A stretch of DNA of 64,000 bases. Source: Bin87 sp965208015 (lineage in GTDB: Bacteria; Chloroflexota; Dehalococcoidia; Lucifugimonadales; UBA3495). The notes beneath the pieces are model-generated. The model worked only from the letters and a program-made list of their open reading frames with translations, was not told the DNA's origin and ran no database searches. Every line of letters begins with the position of its first letter. Within the stretch, counting starts at the first letter, position 1. The position numbers and the translations under genes are program-made. The DNA lies in NCBI GenBank assembly GCA_965208015.1, contig OZ242309.1, forward strand, positions 62,001 to 126,000, in the 5' to 3' direction. Shown here piece after piece: positions 33,274 to 42,017 of this stretch.

Positions 33274-35267
33274 TCCACGAGGACGTATTCGCCCAGGTTT
33301 TCGCTGCTGCTGTAGAAGGCTCGGCCCCGGTTGATGCGCGTCATCCGGTCCACGAAGTTGACCAACTGGTAGCTGTTCTCCAGCATGAACGTGTTGATCA
33401 CGATGCCTTCCTGAGTGCAGCGTCGCACTTCTTTCAGGGTTTCCAGCTCGGTGCGGTAGCTGGGCGGATAGGAGAAGTAAGCCTGCTCTCCTTCCAGGTG
33501 AGCGGTGGGCTCGCCGTCGGTGATGACCAGGATCTGCCGGGTGCCTCCTTTTTCGCGGGAGAGGAGCTTGCGGGACAGCATGAGGGCGTGGTGCAGGTTG
33601 GTGCCGGACACCCAGTTGTTCCACGTGAGGCCCGCCAGGTCCTCTTCCTCCAGCTCGCGGGCGTAGTCCGAGAACCCGACGACGTGGAGGGTGTCCCGGG
33701 GATACTGCTGGCGGATGAGGGCGAACAGCGCGAGGGTGACCTTTTTCGCCGCTGCCCAGTTGTTGAACAGGCCCATGGAACGGCTCTGGTCCAATAGAAC
33801 AATGGTGGCGGCGCGGGTCATGTGCTCGTTGCGGTAGATCTCGAAGTCGTCCGGCCGGAGCTTGACGGGCACCTGAGGCCCACCGCGGACGATGGCGTTT
33901 TTCACCGTGGTTTGCAGGTCCAACTGCAGCGGGTCGCCGAATTCGTAAGTCTTGGTGTCGCCGAGAAGGTCGCCGCCGGCGCCGCGGGTATCCAGGTCGT
34001 GGTTGCCGATGCGGTCCTTCTTGAGCTGCTGGAACACCTCGCGCATGGCTTTCTGGCCGATGCGCCGGATACCCCGGGCAGTCAGGTTGAGCTGGTCGTC
34101 GTCGGTGATGTAGCCGGCGTCTTTCAACAGTTGGCGTAGCCGGTCAAGCTCTTCCCACGCGCGGCGGGCCTCTTCACCCAGAAGTTCGGCCAGCTGTTCG
34201 GGGTCAACGTCGTCCAAATTGCCGGTGCGCATGGCCTGTTGGAGGGACTGCTCCAGCCGGTCCATGTCCTGCATCTGGCGCATGGCTTCCATGGCCTGCT
34301 CGAGCGTCATGCTGTCGTCGCCCAGGAACGGATATTGGCGGGCCAGTTCATCCGGCGGCATCAGCGACTGCATCAGGCTGGCGAACTCGGACATTTCGTC
34401 CATGAGGCGCGGGTCCATGGCCGACTGCATGGCGTCTTCCAGCTCGCGGCGCATGTCGGGGGACAGGCTGTCCATCAGCGACTGCATCTGGGCCATCTGC
34501 TGCTGGATGCGCTCCATGAGCTCGTCGAGGCTCTGCGGCGGGTCGTCGCCGAACATGGCGCCCCATTTCTGCATGAAACCTTCGAAGTTGGGGTCGCGGC
34601 CCTCCATGCGGTCGCGGAGCATCTGGTTGAGGTCCTGCATCATTTGACGCATGGCTTCCATTTGCTCCGGCGTCATGTTCTGCATCTGGTCCTGCATCTG
34701 CTGGGATATGTTCTGGGCCATCTGGCCCTTGAGCATGTCCAGCAGTTCCTGGAACATCTGCTGGGCGTCCGGGTCCATGAAGTCGTAGTCCATCAACTCC
34801 TGGATCTGCCCGCCCAGGCTGTCGGGCAGGTCGTCCAGCTTATCGAGGTTGCGTTGGGCGCGATCTTGCAGCATCCGATTCAGGGCGCGCTGCTGCTCCT
34901 TGCCTTCCATGTCCGCCGGTTCCGGCATATCAGCGGTTTCGTCGAGCCGGCGCTGGATGCCTTCCCGCTCGGTGCGGAGGATTTCGTCCATCCGCTCCTT
35001 GAGATCGTCGACCACCGAGTCCAGGTTGCTCTGCTGCAACTGCTGACGGCGTTGCTGCTTCAACTGCTCCATGAGCTGACGGAGGTTGGGCATCTGGGAA
35101 CCGTCGCGGTTCTGCATGCCGTTGCGGAACAAGTCGCGCAGGGCCCGCGCCAGATCGCCATGTTGCAGCAGGTCATCCGAAAGGGCGTCCATCACCTCAC
35201 TGGCGTCGACATCGAAAATCTGCTGGGTGCCATCCCACTGGGAATAGCGGTAGCGCTGGTAGAGCAT
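33237..35267 (-). CDS. VWA-domain protein, 676 aa
   Basis: The start at 35267 (M-L-Y-Q-R-Y) has GGAGGT five bases upstream; the frame upstream to 35402 is unlikely to be translated. Residues ~60-470 form a helical, Met/Gln-rich region with repeated Q-Q-M-Q-type segments. The C-terminal von Willebrand A domain (from ~480) has the metal-binding D-Q-S-R-S-M motif, a later G-T-N-L-H-H-A-L segment and I-T-D-G-E-P. Proteins of this kind usually act with a MoxR or Mg-chelatase-type AAA ATPase in chaperone-like complexes. No such partner is adjacent here. Its 3' end overlaps the recombinase frame by 37 bases, placing it at the boundary of the integrated element. Confidence 0.85.
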   Translation of the reverse strand: MLYQRYRYSQWDGTQQIFDVDASEVMDALSDDLLQHGDLARALRDLFRNGMQNRDGSQMPNLRQLMEQLKQQRRQQLQQSNLDSVVDDLKERMDEILRTEREGIQRRLDETADMPEPADMEGKEQQRALNRMLQDRAQRNLDKLDDLPDSLGGQIQELMDYDFMDPDAQQMFQELLDMLKGQMAQNISQQMQDQMQNMTPEQMEAMRQMMQDLNQMLRDRMEGRDPNFEGFMQKWGAMFGDDPPQSLDELMERIQQQMAQMQSLMDSLSPDMRRELEDAMQSAMDPRLMDEMSEFASLMQSLMPPDELARQYPFLGDDSMTLEQAMEAMRQMQDMDRLEQSLQQAMRTGNLDDVDPEQLAELLGEEARRAWEELDRLRQLLKDAGYITDDDQLNLTARGIRRIGQKAMREVFQQLKKDRIGNHDLDTRGAGGDLLGDTKTYEFGDPLQLDLQTTVKNAIVRGGPQVPVKLRPDDFEIYRNEHMTRAATIVLLDQSRSMGLFNNWAAAKKVTLALFALIRQQYPRDTLHVVGFSDYARELEEEDLAGLTWNNWVSGTNLHHALMLSRKLLSREKGGTRQILVITDGEPTAHLEGEQAYFSYPPSYRTELETLKEVRRCTQEGIVINTFMLENSYQLVNFVDRMTRINRGRAFYSSSENLGEYVLVDYINNRRKRVSG

Positions 35268-35346
35268 GGGCGACCTCCGGACGTGCCGGCGGGAGAAGAA
35301 CTGGCAATGGCGGGATGATAACACACCGCCACCGAGACCCCGTCGA

Positions 35347-35982
35347 TCAGGTGAAGAGACGGTTGAGCCAAGCGAGGAACCGCTGGCAGAGGGGGCCATC
35401 AATGTTCAAGTCGTGGGTGCCGATAGCTTGGCCCATCAATCTTGGATCCTCACGAGTTGCTAGCCACGCGTGGATTTTGGCACGCAGGGTTTTGCCGTCA
35501 GCGAATTTCCCTTCGTATCGGGGCAATCCGTCGATATAGTCGTGGGACATTGGCCAAACCGGATCGTGTTCCGGGATCATACTCGCGACAAATTCTTCGA
35601 TCTCGCCGGATAGAACGTTGTCAGGCATCAGCCAGATACCTACCCGCGGTTCGGTGCCTGAAATAATGGTACCAGCAGGGTCAGGCACAGCCGGAGGTTG
35701 AACGCCGTGTATGCGTAGCTGGTGAGCTATCTCGTCCCAGCGTGATTGAGGATAATCATCCGTATCAACCAATATTCCTAATGCCTGCCGGCCCGGCGCC
35801 AAAACCTCCGGGCCAATAGACTCCCTCACGACGTTGATATCGCCGCGGTCTGATATGAAAAAATCAGGAAGATCCGGGGTCCGATTGCAAATCTGCCAAA
35901 CCACATGCTTGTCGTTTCGTCCTTCGACCAGCAGTAATCGAGGTTCCATTCCGTCTGATTCGATGCGAGCCATATAGGTCAT
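35347..35982 (-). CDS. TOPRIM-like (DUF3226-type) partner of an AAA ATPase
   Basis: The protein has 211 residues. A TOPRIM-like fold is suggested by L-L-L-V-E-G-R-N-D (the conserved Glu) near residue 18 and I-L-V-D-T-D-D near residue 70 (the DxD metal site). These features match DUF3226/OLD-like nuclease domains. Its start overlaps the stop of the ATPase gene by four bases (ATGA), so the two are translated as a unit. In OLD, Gabija and PARIS systems an ABC-type ATPase senses infection and a TOPRIM protein degrades nucleic acid; this pair has the same parts, and a defence role is inferred. A second in-frame Met at residue 4 is a possible start. Confidence 0.75.
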   Translation of the reverse strand: MTYMARIESDGMEPRLLLVEGRNDKHVVWQICNRTPDLPDFFISDRGDINVVRESIGPEVLAPGRQALGILVDTDDYPQSRWDEIAHQLRIHGVQPPAVPDPAGTIISGTEPRVGIWLMPDNVLSGEIEEFVASMIPEHDPVWPMSHDYIDGLPRYEGKFADGKTLRAKIHAWLATREDPRLMGQAIGTHDLNIDGPLCQRFLAWLNRLFT

Positions 35983-37070
35983 CTCACCTCAATCCCGTGT
36001 TTGGCGGCTGCTAGAAGGGTCTCTTCCGGATACTCAACCGCCCGCAATCGCTCGCCGTTCCGCTGGATCCGGTACAGCACCCCTTCCACGTCATCCAACT
36101 CATTGGCTGCCTGAGCGAAGCCGACCACGCAGTCCCAGCTGTGAGTGGTGGCGATGACCTGCACGTTGTTGCGCTCCGCAGTTCTCAGCACCATGTTCCA
36201 GAACTTGGCCTGGATGGAGTGGTGGATGCCGTTTTCGGCCTCGTCAATGAGGAGGAATCCGTCGCTGCTCTTGACGAGCGTGAGGGCTAAGGCAAAGGCA
36301 CGAAGAGCGCCAGTGCCTAGACCGCGGAGAGGCATACGGAATTCCTTTCCCCTGACTTTCGCCATGAAACGCCGTCGCCTCAATCGTCCATGGTCATCAG
36401 TTGTAGGGACCGCTGCAACGCGCTCTATAGTGCCGTCGACCAGTAAATTCAACGCCTGCAGCGCCCGGTCTTCGTGCGCAGTGAGAGCTAATTCGCTCCA
36501 ATAGAGCTCGATCATTTCGTCAGATGGACCATCCGGTCCAAATGTGCAACATGGGAGCCGTACTGCGTCATCGTCCGTTACTGCGGACGAGTATCGATTG
36601 AGTCTTCGAAACGCCGTGCTACCGTATTTCCTTTGCAGCTCGACGGGTTCTGAAGCATAAGCTGCCGCTTGCAACGCAGGTGAAATCGCGTCTAGGTCAT
36701 GTGCGGGTGTGCGCTTAATCCTTAGTTCGTCACCGCCTTCAGTTTCTCGAGAAGCGATCATTACCTCGCCGCTATCATGACGGTCGGTGAACAATGCAAC
36801 ACGATCGGGGATGCTGCGCGGATTTTCTGGTTCAAATTCCTCCACGTTAGCGTCACCTCGTTCTCGCAGAACTGCATCGAGCACAAACAGGTCCGCGCGG
36901 TTCGCCCACACCCGCACCGCGTCCAACACCGTCGTCTTGCCCACGCCGTTCTTCCCGGTCAGCAGCGTGACGCGGCCTAGACGCGGGATGGTCAGCTCGT
37001 CGATGCCGCGGAAGTTCTTGATGACCAGGCTGGGGAGGTGGAGGTTTTGGTCTGGCGTCTGATCTGACAT
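35979..37070 (-). CDS. AAA_15/AAA_21 ABC-type ATPase (OLD/PARIS-like)
   Basis: The 363-residue protein is an SMC/ABC-like ATPase. The N-terminal strand I-K-N-F-R-G-I precedes Walker A G-K-N-G-V-G-K-T at residues 39-46. An L-R-G-L-G-T-G-A signature is followed by Walker B F-L-L-I-D-E-A-E-N and the H-loop T-T-H-S-W-D. No long coiled coil is present between the halves, so it is a compact form. GGGGAG lies just before the ATG. It heads a two-gene operon with the TOPRIM-like gene; the divergent neighbour is the GMC oxidoreductase. Family knowledge suggests it senses a phage or DNA signal and controls the TOPRIM partner; the trigger cannot be seen. Confidence 0.85.
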   Translation of the reverse strand: MSDQTPDQNLHLPSLVIKNFRGIDELTIPRLGRVTLLTGKNGVGKTTVLDAVRVWANRADLFVLDAVLRERGDANVEEFEPENPRSIPDRVALFTDRHDSGEVMIASRETEGGDELRIKRTPAHDLDAISPALQAAAYASEPVELQRKYGSTAFRRLNRYSSAVTDDDAVRLPCCTFGPDGPSDEMIELYWSELALTAHEDRALQALNLLVDGTIERVAAVPTTDDHGRLRRRRFMAKVRGKEFRMPLRGLGTGALRAFALALTLVKSSDGFLLIDEAENGIHHSIQAKFWNMVLRTAERNNVQVIATTHSWDCVVGFAQAANELDDVEGVLYRIQRNGERLRAVEYPEETLLAAAKHGIEVR

Positions 37071-37137
37071 GATGCTCCCCGGATGGATGCTCGGCGACTG
37101 TCGACATTGGCCGGCGCGGTTTTCCGATATAATTCCA

Positions 37138-37143
37138 GTCTAA
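37138..37143 (+). promoter_or_regulatory. -10 box for the first GMC gene
   Basis: TATAAT lies 44 bases before the GMC start, in the divergent spacer between it and the ATPase operon. TTGGCC 15 bases upstream may serve as a poor -35. Confidence 0.45.
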
Positions 37144-37186
37144 ACTATCAATTCAACATGGGGAAATGATAGCCCCGGGAGGACGC

Positions 37187-38761
37187 ATGAAGTACGACGT
37201 TATCGTGGTTGGCGGCGGCGCGGCGGGCTCGACGCTGGCGAGCCGGCTGGCCGAAGACAGCAACACCTCGGTGCTGCTGCTGGAGGCCGGCAACGACTAT
37301 CCCGACGTGGCCACTCTGCCGGACGACGTGAAGTTCGGCGGCACCAGGTACGCCGAGGCCCAGGATTCGATCCACAATTGGGCGCTGCGCGGCACCATAA
37401 CCGAGGAGCAGGGCGAGATCCACGTCGCCCAGGGCAAGGTCATCGGCGGCGGCTCGTCCATCAACGGCCAGGCGATGCAGCGCGGTTTCCCGGAAGACTT
37501 CGACGACTGGGCCGCCCGGGGCAACGACGAGTGGTCCTACGACAAGGTCCTGCCCTTCTATCGCAAGATGGAAAACGACATGGACATCCAGGACGACTAC
37601 CACGGCTCGGATGGGCCGATGCCGGTGCGCCGCCGGGTAAGTGGCACCTGGGCGGACATCCAGAAGGCGTTCTACGACGCCTGCCTCGCGGAAGGCTTCC
37701 CCGCGGTGGAAGACACCAACGGGCCAAACCCCACCGGCGTGGGCGTGTCGCCGACCAACAACTTGGGCGGCATCCGCATGAGCGCGGCGATGACGCACCT
37801 GAACCCCATGCGGCACCGGCTCAACCTCACGGTGCGGGGCAACGTCTACGTGCGCCGGGTTCTGTTCGAAGGCACCAAGGCCGTCGGTGTGGAAGCCGAG
37901 AGCGGCGGCGAGATCTTCACGGTGGAGGCCGACCGCGTCGTGCTGAGCAGCGGTGCGATCCGGTCACCGCAGCTGCTGATGCTGTCCGGCGTCGGGCCCC
38001 GGGAGCACTTGCAGCAGTTCGGCATTCCCGTGGTCCACGACAGCCCGGGGGTAGGCCAGGGACTGTGGAATCACCTGAGCGTTCATATCACCTATAAGGT
38101 GAAGGACGGTAAGACTCTGGTGGGCGACCTTGACGCGCCGCACTTCGGCCTGCACTACTCCTCCGAGGGCTTGGGTTACACCAACGACATGGTGCTGCGC
38201 GTCAGCACGGTGGTGGACGAGCGGGAGGAGAAGGTCGCCGGCGTTCGCACGCGGTACAACACCGGGGACGTGCCGGCGGATCGGGCGGCGCGCATTTCCT
38301 GCACCCTGGGACTGCCCGATGGTTCCGGCTTCGTGCGGTTGCAATCGTCTGATCCCGACGTGCAGCCCGAGTTCAACTACCAGTACCTGCGGCATCCCAA
38401 CGACGCCCGCCGTATTCGGGAGGGCCTTCGCAAGGGCGCGCGGATGCTGGAGTCCGAGGCGTTCAGCGACGTGTGCGACTTCCGCATCAACCCGACCGAC
38501 GAAATCCTGAATGACGACGATGCGCTGGACCTGTGGGCGCGTCAAACCGTCGGCACGGCGCGCCACGTCTCCGGCACCTGCCGCATGGGGCCGGACGGCG
38601 ACGACATGGCGGTTACCGACCAGTATTGCCGCGTGCGCGGCGTTGAGGGCCTGTGGGTCGTCGACGCGTCGGTGATGCCCCGGGTGCCCCGCTCCGGCGG
38701 CATCCATCCCACCGTCGTCATGGTTGGCGAGCGCGTGGCCGATTGGGTTGCGGCAGGATAG
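37187..38761 (+). CDS. GMC-family FAD oxidoreductase (first copy)
   Basis: This 524-residue flavoenzyme should oxidise an alcohol-type substrate with FAD. The N-terminal Rossmann motif V-V-G-G-G-A-A-G-S binds FAD; V-I-G-G-G-S-S-I-N-G is the GMC signature 1 region and S-S-G-A-I-R-S-P-Q-L signature 2. Catalytic His candidates are in R-H-V-S-G-T-C-R-M-G and the C-terminal H-P-T-V-V-M. The start at 37187 is chosen because GGGAGGA precedes it. Related enzymes include choline and alcohol dehydrogenases; the substrate cannot be told. Several GMC-like genes are typical of SAR202-type genomes, and a second copy lies at 52375. Confidence 0.92.
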   Translation: MKYDVIVVGGGAAGSTLASRLAEDSNTSVLLLEAGNDYPDVATLPDDVKFGGTRYAEAQDSIHNWALRGTITEEQGEIHVAQGKVIGGGSSINGQAMQRGFPEDFDDWAARGNDEWSYDKVLPFYRKMENDMDIQDDYHGSDGPMPVRRRVSGTWADIQKAFYDACLAEGFPAVEDTNGPNPTGVGVSPTNNLGGIRMSAAMTHLNPMRHRLNLTVRGNVYVRRVLFEGTKAVGVEAESGGEIFTVEADRVVLSSGAIRSPQLLMLSGVGPREHLQQFGIPVVHDSPGVGQGLWNHLSVHITYKVKDGKTLVGDLDAPHFGLHYSSEGLGYTNDMVLRVSTVVDEREEKVAGVRTRYNTGDVPADRAARISCTLGLPDGSGFVRLQSSDPDVQPEFNYQYLRHPNDARRIREGLRKGARMLESEAFSDVCDFRINPTDEILNDDDALDLWARQTVGTARHVSGTCRMGPDGDDMAVTDQYCRVRGVEGLWVVDASVMPRVPRSGGIHPTVVMVGERVADWVAAG

Positions 38762-38798
38762 TTCCCAGCGCCGCCCTGCGAACCGGCAGAGCAAAGAA

Positions 38799-38828
38799 AT
38801 CGACCCGGACATATTTGTCCGGGTCGAT
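38799..38828. terminator. Bidirectional terminator between convergent genes
   Basis: A perfect 13-bp stem (ATCGACCCGGACA and complement, four-base loop) lies between the GMC gene and the thiolase-like gene. On the minus strand it is followed by TTTCTTT. Confidence 0.8.
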
Positions 38829-38889
38829 CAATACGTTGGAGTGGGTGCCGTCGGGACGACGCTGGAATCTTCACGTCGTTCGCGGATCA

Positions 38890-40206
38890 TCACGAGGGGT
38901 ACTTGCCCAGCATCAGCCAGCCGCCGCTGCTGGGGGTGGTGAAGGCGCACAGGGCGGTCTCGGCTCGCACGGTCACCTGGCGGTCGCCGGCGGTGCCGCG
39001 AAGTTGCTCGATGCTGTCCGTGTACATGGCGGTGCGGGTGCGGCCGTTGCCCAGGTTGCCGCCGCTGGAACTGAAGGGGTGGGGGCCCTTGACGCTGATG
39101 TCGCCGGCGTAGAAGGAAATGGCTTCGCCCCGCTTGACCCCGTGCCACTGGAAACCCTCCAGGAAGAACTGGGTCATGATGGAGTAGCCGTCGTAGGGGT
39201 TGAAGATGTCCACGTCGGCGGGACCCAGGCCGGCGCCCTCGTACATGCGCGCGGCCTGCCGGTCGGTCCACATTTCCACTTCGTCCAGGTCAGGTTGGGT
39301 CGTGCGGAACCGGAAGTTGTGCTGGGAATGGTTGAGCACGTACACGGGCTGGGATTTCATGTCCTGCGCCCGCTCGGCGGTGGTGAACAGGTAGGCCGCC
39401 GAGGCGTTGACCGGGCGGTCGCAGTCCCAGATGCGCAGCGGATTCAAAATTGGCCGGGAACCGATGTAGTCTTCCACCGATATGGGTTGGATGTTGTGGG
39501 TGGCGTTGTATCCCCAGGGCGTGAGCATCCCGTTCTTGTGCTGGTTTCTCACAAAGTGGACCAGGTCCTCATGGACGCCGCCGTACTTCTGCAAGTACTG
39601 GCGATGGGGAAAGATGTTGATAAAATCGTTGCCGCCGTGGTTGCCCCAGGGCACCGTCCACTGGCGCGCTCCCCGGGCGTAGTCGTCGGCATTCTCGCCG
39701 CCCCGCCGGTAGCGGCCTTCCAGGTTGCCGGTGGGATAGATGACCAGGCAGGTGGAGCAGACCCCATCGCCCACGGCCTGGGAGGCCATGCCCACCATCT
39801 CGCCGATGGTCGGCACTCCGGTAGGAGCAAATTTGACGTTCTTGAAGCCCATGGTGTCGATGAGCCACTGGGCGTTGATCAGAGTCAGTCCATACTCTGA
39901 GTCGTAGGGCGGATCGAAGTAGGGCCGGGGCGCCCAATTGGAGGCGGACCCGCCGCTGCCGCCGGCGATGTGGCTGTCACAGCAGACGATGCCGTCCACC
40001 TGGTCGATGGTGACTCCGGCCTGCTCCATGGCTTTTTCGCAGGCCAGGATCGTGTAAGCGCCCAGGGAGGTATCGAGGTTCACCTCGTCCCACCGCCGGT
40101 CCACCGGCGAATGGCCGTAGCCGGCGATGGCCACCTTGCCGCGGTGTTCCCACACGCCCAGGCCGTCCCGGTCTCGGCGCCACTGGAAATCATTGCTGCT
40201 GGTCAT
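38890..40206 (-). CDS. Thiolase-like (SCP-x/Ltp2-type) protein, probably an aldolase subunit
   Basis: The 438-residue protein has the thiolase fold: V-A-I-A-G-Y-G near residue 23, V-D-G-I-V-C-C-D, a V-D-I-F-N-P-Y-D segment and a C-terminal G-G-N-L-G-N-G-R motif. The Cys that normally attacks the acyl group and the C-terminal G-H-P block of true thiolases are not in place. Such proteins pair with DUF35 partners and act as retro-aldolases (the Ltp2-ChsH2 type of steroid side-chain breakdown). The DUF35 gene lies upstream on the same strand, supporting that reading. The start at 40206 is chosen because upstream sequence runs into a repeat. Confidence 0.82.
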   Translation of the reverse strand: MTSSNDFQWRRDRDGLGVWEHRGKVAIAGYGHSPVDRRWDEVNLDTSLGAYTILACEKAMEQAGVTIDQVDGIVCCDSHIAGGSGGSASNWAPRPYFDPPYDSEYGLTLINAQWLIDTMGFKNVKFAPTGVPTIGEMVGMASQAVGDGVCSTCLVIYPTGNLEGRYRRGGENADDYARGARQWTVPWGNHGGNDFINIFPHRQYLQKYGGVHEDLVHFVRNQHKNGMLTPWGYNATHNIQPISVEDYIGSRPILNPLRIWDCDRPVNASAAYLFTTAERAQDMKSQPVYVLNHSQHNFRFRTTQPDLDEVEMWTDRQAARMYEGAGLGPADVDIFNPYDGYSIMTQFFLEGFQWHGVKRGEAISFYAGDISVKGPHPFSSSGGNLGNGRTRTAMYTDSIEQLRGTAGDRQVTVRAETALCAFTTPSSGGWLMLGKYPS

Positions 40207-40254
40207 AGTCCGTCCTCTTCGCTCGTCCGCTAAGGCTCGTTGACATTTTCCGTC

Positions 40255-40344
40255 ATTCCCGCGAATGCGGGAATCCAGAGAGTACAAAACAAAGCCAACG
40301 TTCCTATTGATAGGGCTTTTCTGGGTTCCTGCTTTCGCAGGAAC
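40255..40344. repeat. Two REP-like palindromes
   Basis: ATTCCCGC-gaat-GCGGGAAT (40255-40274) and GTTCCTGC-tttc-GCAGGAAC (40325-40344) are perfect 8-bp hairpins with similar flanks (CGTCATTCC, AACGAC). They sit between the DUF35 and thiolase-like genes and match a palindrome type widespread in bacterial intergenic DNA. Confidence 0.7.
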
Positions 40345-40366
40345 GACGTGTTGTTTTCAACAGTGG

Positions 40367-40777
40367 CTATTCCACCACCAGCCACTCGTGTATCAACTGG
40401 CCGGGCGCCACTTCCTCGAAGGTTACCTCCACCGCCGCGCCCACCGGCACCTCGTAAGGCGGAACGCCCGGAAGGTTGGAGTAGAAGTTCACGGTGGGAT
40501 CCTGGTCCAGCGTCACGAGGGCAAGATTATAGGGCTGGTCGGGCATCCGCCGGTTCAGGCGGCCGTCCTCGATGACAATGTAAGCGGCGATGTGGCCCTT
40601 GCCCTCCACCTCTTTCCACTCCAGCCCGTCGGCGGAGTCGCATACCCGGCAGTCAGTCCCGGGAGGGTACTGGAGCTTATCGCAGCCAGTACAGACCTGG
40701 AGGACGAGGCGTTGTTCGTTGACCGCATCCCAGAAGGGCTTGCTGAGTTCATCGGGTACCGGGATTATCTTGGGCAT
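40367..40777 (-). CDS. DUF35 Zn-ribbon/OB-fold acyl-CoA-associated protein
   Basis: The 136-residue protein has an N-terminal helix that ends in P-F-W-D, then a zinc ribbon C-T-G-C...C-R-V-C at residues ~29-46, and an OB-fold rich in beta-strands at ~55-130. DUF35 proteins bind acyl-CoA and form complexes with thiolase-like partners. The thiolase-like gene follows 160 bases downstream on the same strand, separated by two REP-like hairpins that could tune their relative expression. Together they probably cleave or form a C-C bond in a CoA-linked intermediate. Confidence 0.88.
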   Translation of the reverse strand: MPKIIPVPDELSKPFWDAVNEQRLVLQVCTGCDKLQYPPGTDCRVCDSADGLEWKEVEGKGHIAAYIVIEDGRLNRRMPDQPYNLALVTLDQDPTVNFYSNLPGVPPYEVPVGAAVEVTFEEVAPGQLIHEWLVVE

Positions 40778-41076
40778 TCCTTGTCTCCAACAATTACTTT
40801 TCAGACAGCGCCATTACAGAACTTGGCATACGGGCAGCGATCGTCACGTGCTCTCGGGGGGATCGTGTCGGCTTGGACCAGCCGCTACTGCCCGCACACT
40901 GGGGGAGGTGCTGGAGGGCTTTGATTTCTACCGAACGAATTCGCGTGTCGGCCATTCTACCCGCAAAGCAGCGTTTCATCCACATAGGATTGATCGCTGA
41001 CGACCGGGTACCTTCCCCGTGATCGCACCGGCCTCCGGCGCTCCGCGCTCAGATACGGCCACGAGGACGGATTGCC

Positions 41077-41104
41077 TTGACAACCCCATTGCCCAAGTTA
41101 CAAT
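41077..41104 (+). promoter_or_regulatory. Promoter of the alpha/beta-hydrolase
   Basis: A consensus -35 TTGACA (41077-41082), 16-base spacer and -10 TACAAT (41099-41104) end 41 bases before the gene start. The rest of 40778-41076 shows nothing recognisable. Confidence 0.75.
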
Positions 41105-41145
41105 CGCCCGGAGGCCCCCAAACACGACATCAAGGAGAAACTCAA

Positions 41146-41904
41146 ATGCCGTTCTACACCAGAGGCGATGTCACCATCCATTACGAGGAACAGGGTTCCG
41201 GTTTCCCCCTGCTGTGCACACCGGGCGGCGGCTTGAACTCCATCATGAGCGGCTGGCCGAGGCAGGTCATCAACGCGTTTGACGAGTTCAGCAAGGACTT
41301 CCGCTGCATCACCATGGACCAGCGCAACGCCCAGGGTGGCCAGTCCACCGGGCCGGTCCAGGTAGAAGACCCGTGGGGCGCGTTCGCCGACGACCAGTTG
41401 GGCCTGATGGACCACCTGGGGATCGACGAGTTCCTCTTCATCGGGTTCTGCATCGGCGGCCCGTTCGCCATGACGCTGATCAAGAAGGCGCCCAACCGCG
41501 TGCGGGCGGCAGTCCTCTGCCAGCCGGTGGGCCACGCCGACGCGACGCCGGATGCCATGTACGACTCGGGGATCGACGTCTGGGCTCCCGAGTTGACCGC
41601 CGGCCGGCCGGACATCTCAATGGATACCATCCAACAGTATTTACATAACCTTTACCGGGTCCAACCGGACTTCTTCTACAGCGTGGACCGGGACTTCGCC
41701 CGCAACTGCCAGACCCCGCTTCTGGTCATGCCCGACGACACCCCGTCTCACTCGCTTCAGGCCGCCCTGGACATGGTCGCGCTGGCTCCCCGGGCCCAGA
41801 CGACGGCCTGGCCCTGGAAGGAAGATCCGGACCTCAAAGCGCTAACGATCGAGCAGACGCGTGCGTTCCTCAAGGCCCATGCACCGGTGGCCGCCGGCGT
41901 ATAG
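41146..41904 (+). CDS. Alpha/beta-hydrolase with Cys in the nucleophile elbow
   Basis: The 252-residue protein has the alpha/beta-hydrolase core: C-T-P-G-G-G oxyanion region near residue 24, D-Q-R-N-A-Q-G-G-Q-S strand-turn, and the elbow G-F-C-I-G-G with Cys102 where Ser is usual. Cys nucleophiles occur in dienelactone hydrolases. An L-L-V-M-P-D-D segment near residue 195 could supply the acid. No clear catalytic His follows it at the expected C-terminal position, so activity is uncertain. The start at 41146 follows AAGGAGA and lies downstream of a good promoter. Substrate unknown; an ester or C-C bond hydrolysis in ring or lactone breakdown is possible. Confidence 0.82.
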   Translation: MPFYTRGDVTIHYEEQGSGFPLLCTPGGGLNSIMSGWPRQVINAFDEFSKDFRCITMDQRNAQGGQSTGPVQVEDPWGAFADDQLGLMDHLGIDEFLFIGFCIGGPFAMTLIKKAPNRVRAAVLCQPVGHADATPDAMYDSGIDVWAPELTAGRPDISMDTIQQYLHNLYRVQPDFFYSVDRDFARNCQTPLLVMPDDTPSHSLQAALDMVALAPRAQTTAWPWKEDPDLKALTIEQTRAFLKAHAPVAAGV

Positions 41905-41934
41905 ATCCAGCACCGACTGTCTACCGACCTTGCG

Positions 41935-41965
41935 ACCGTCCCGGCTGTTTTGCCGGGGCGGTTTT
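41935..41965 (+). terminator. Rho-independent terminator
   Basis: ACCGTCCCGGC pairs with GCCGGGGCGGT, with one mismatch-type pair, followed by TTTT. It ends the hydrolase transcript. Confidence 0.8.
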
Positions 41966-42017
41966 ATGTTCAATCGCTGCCCTCGCCCCGACTCTTGCGT
42001 ATCCAGTTTCGTAAATC

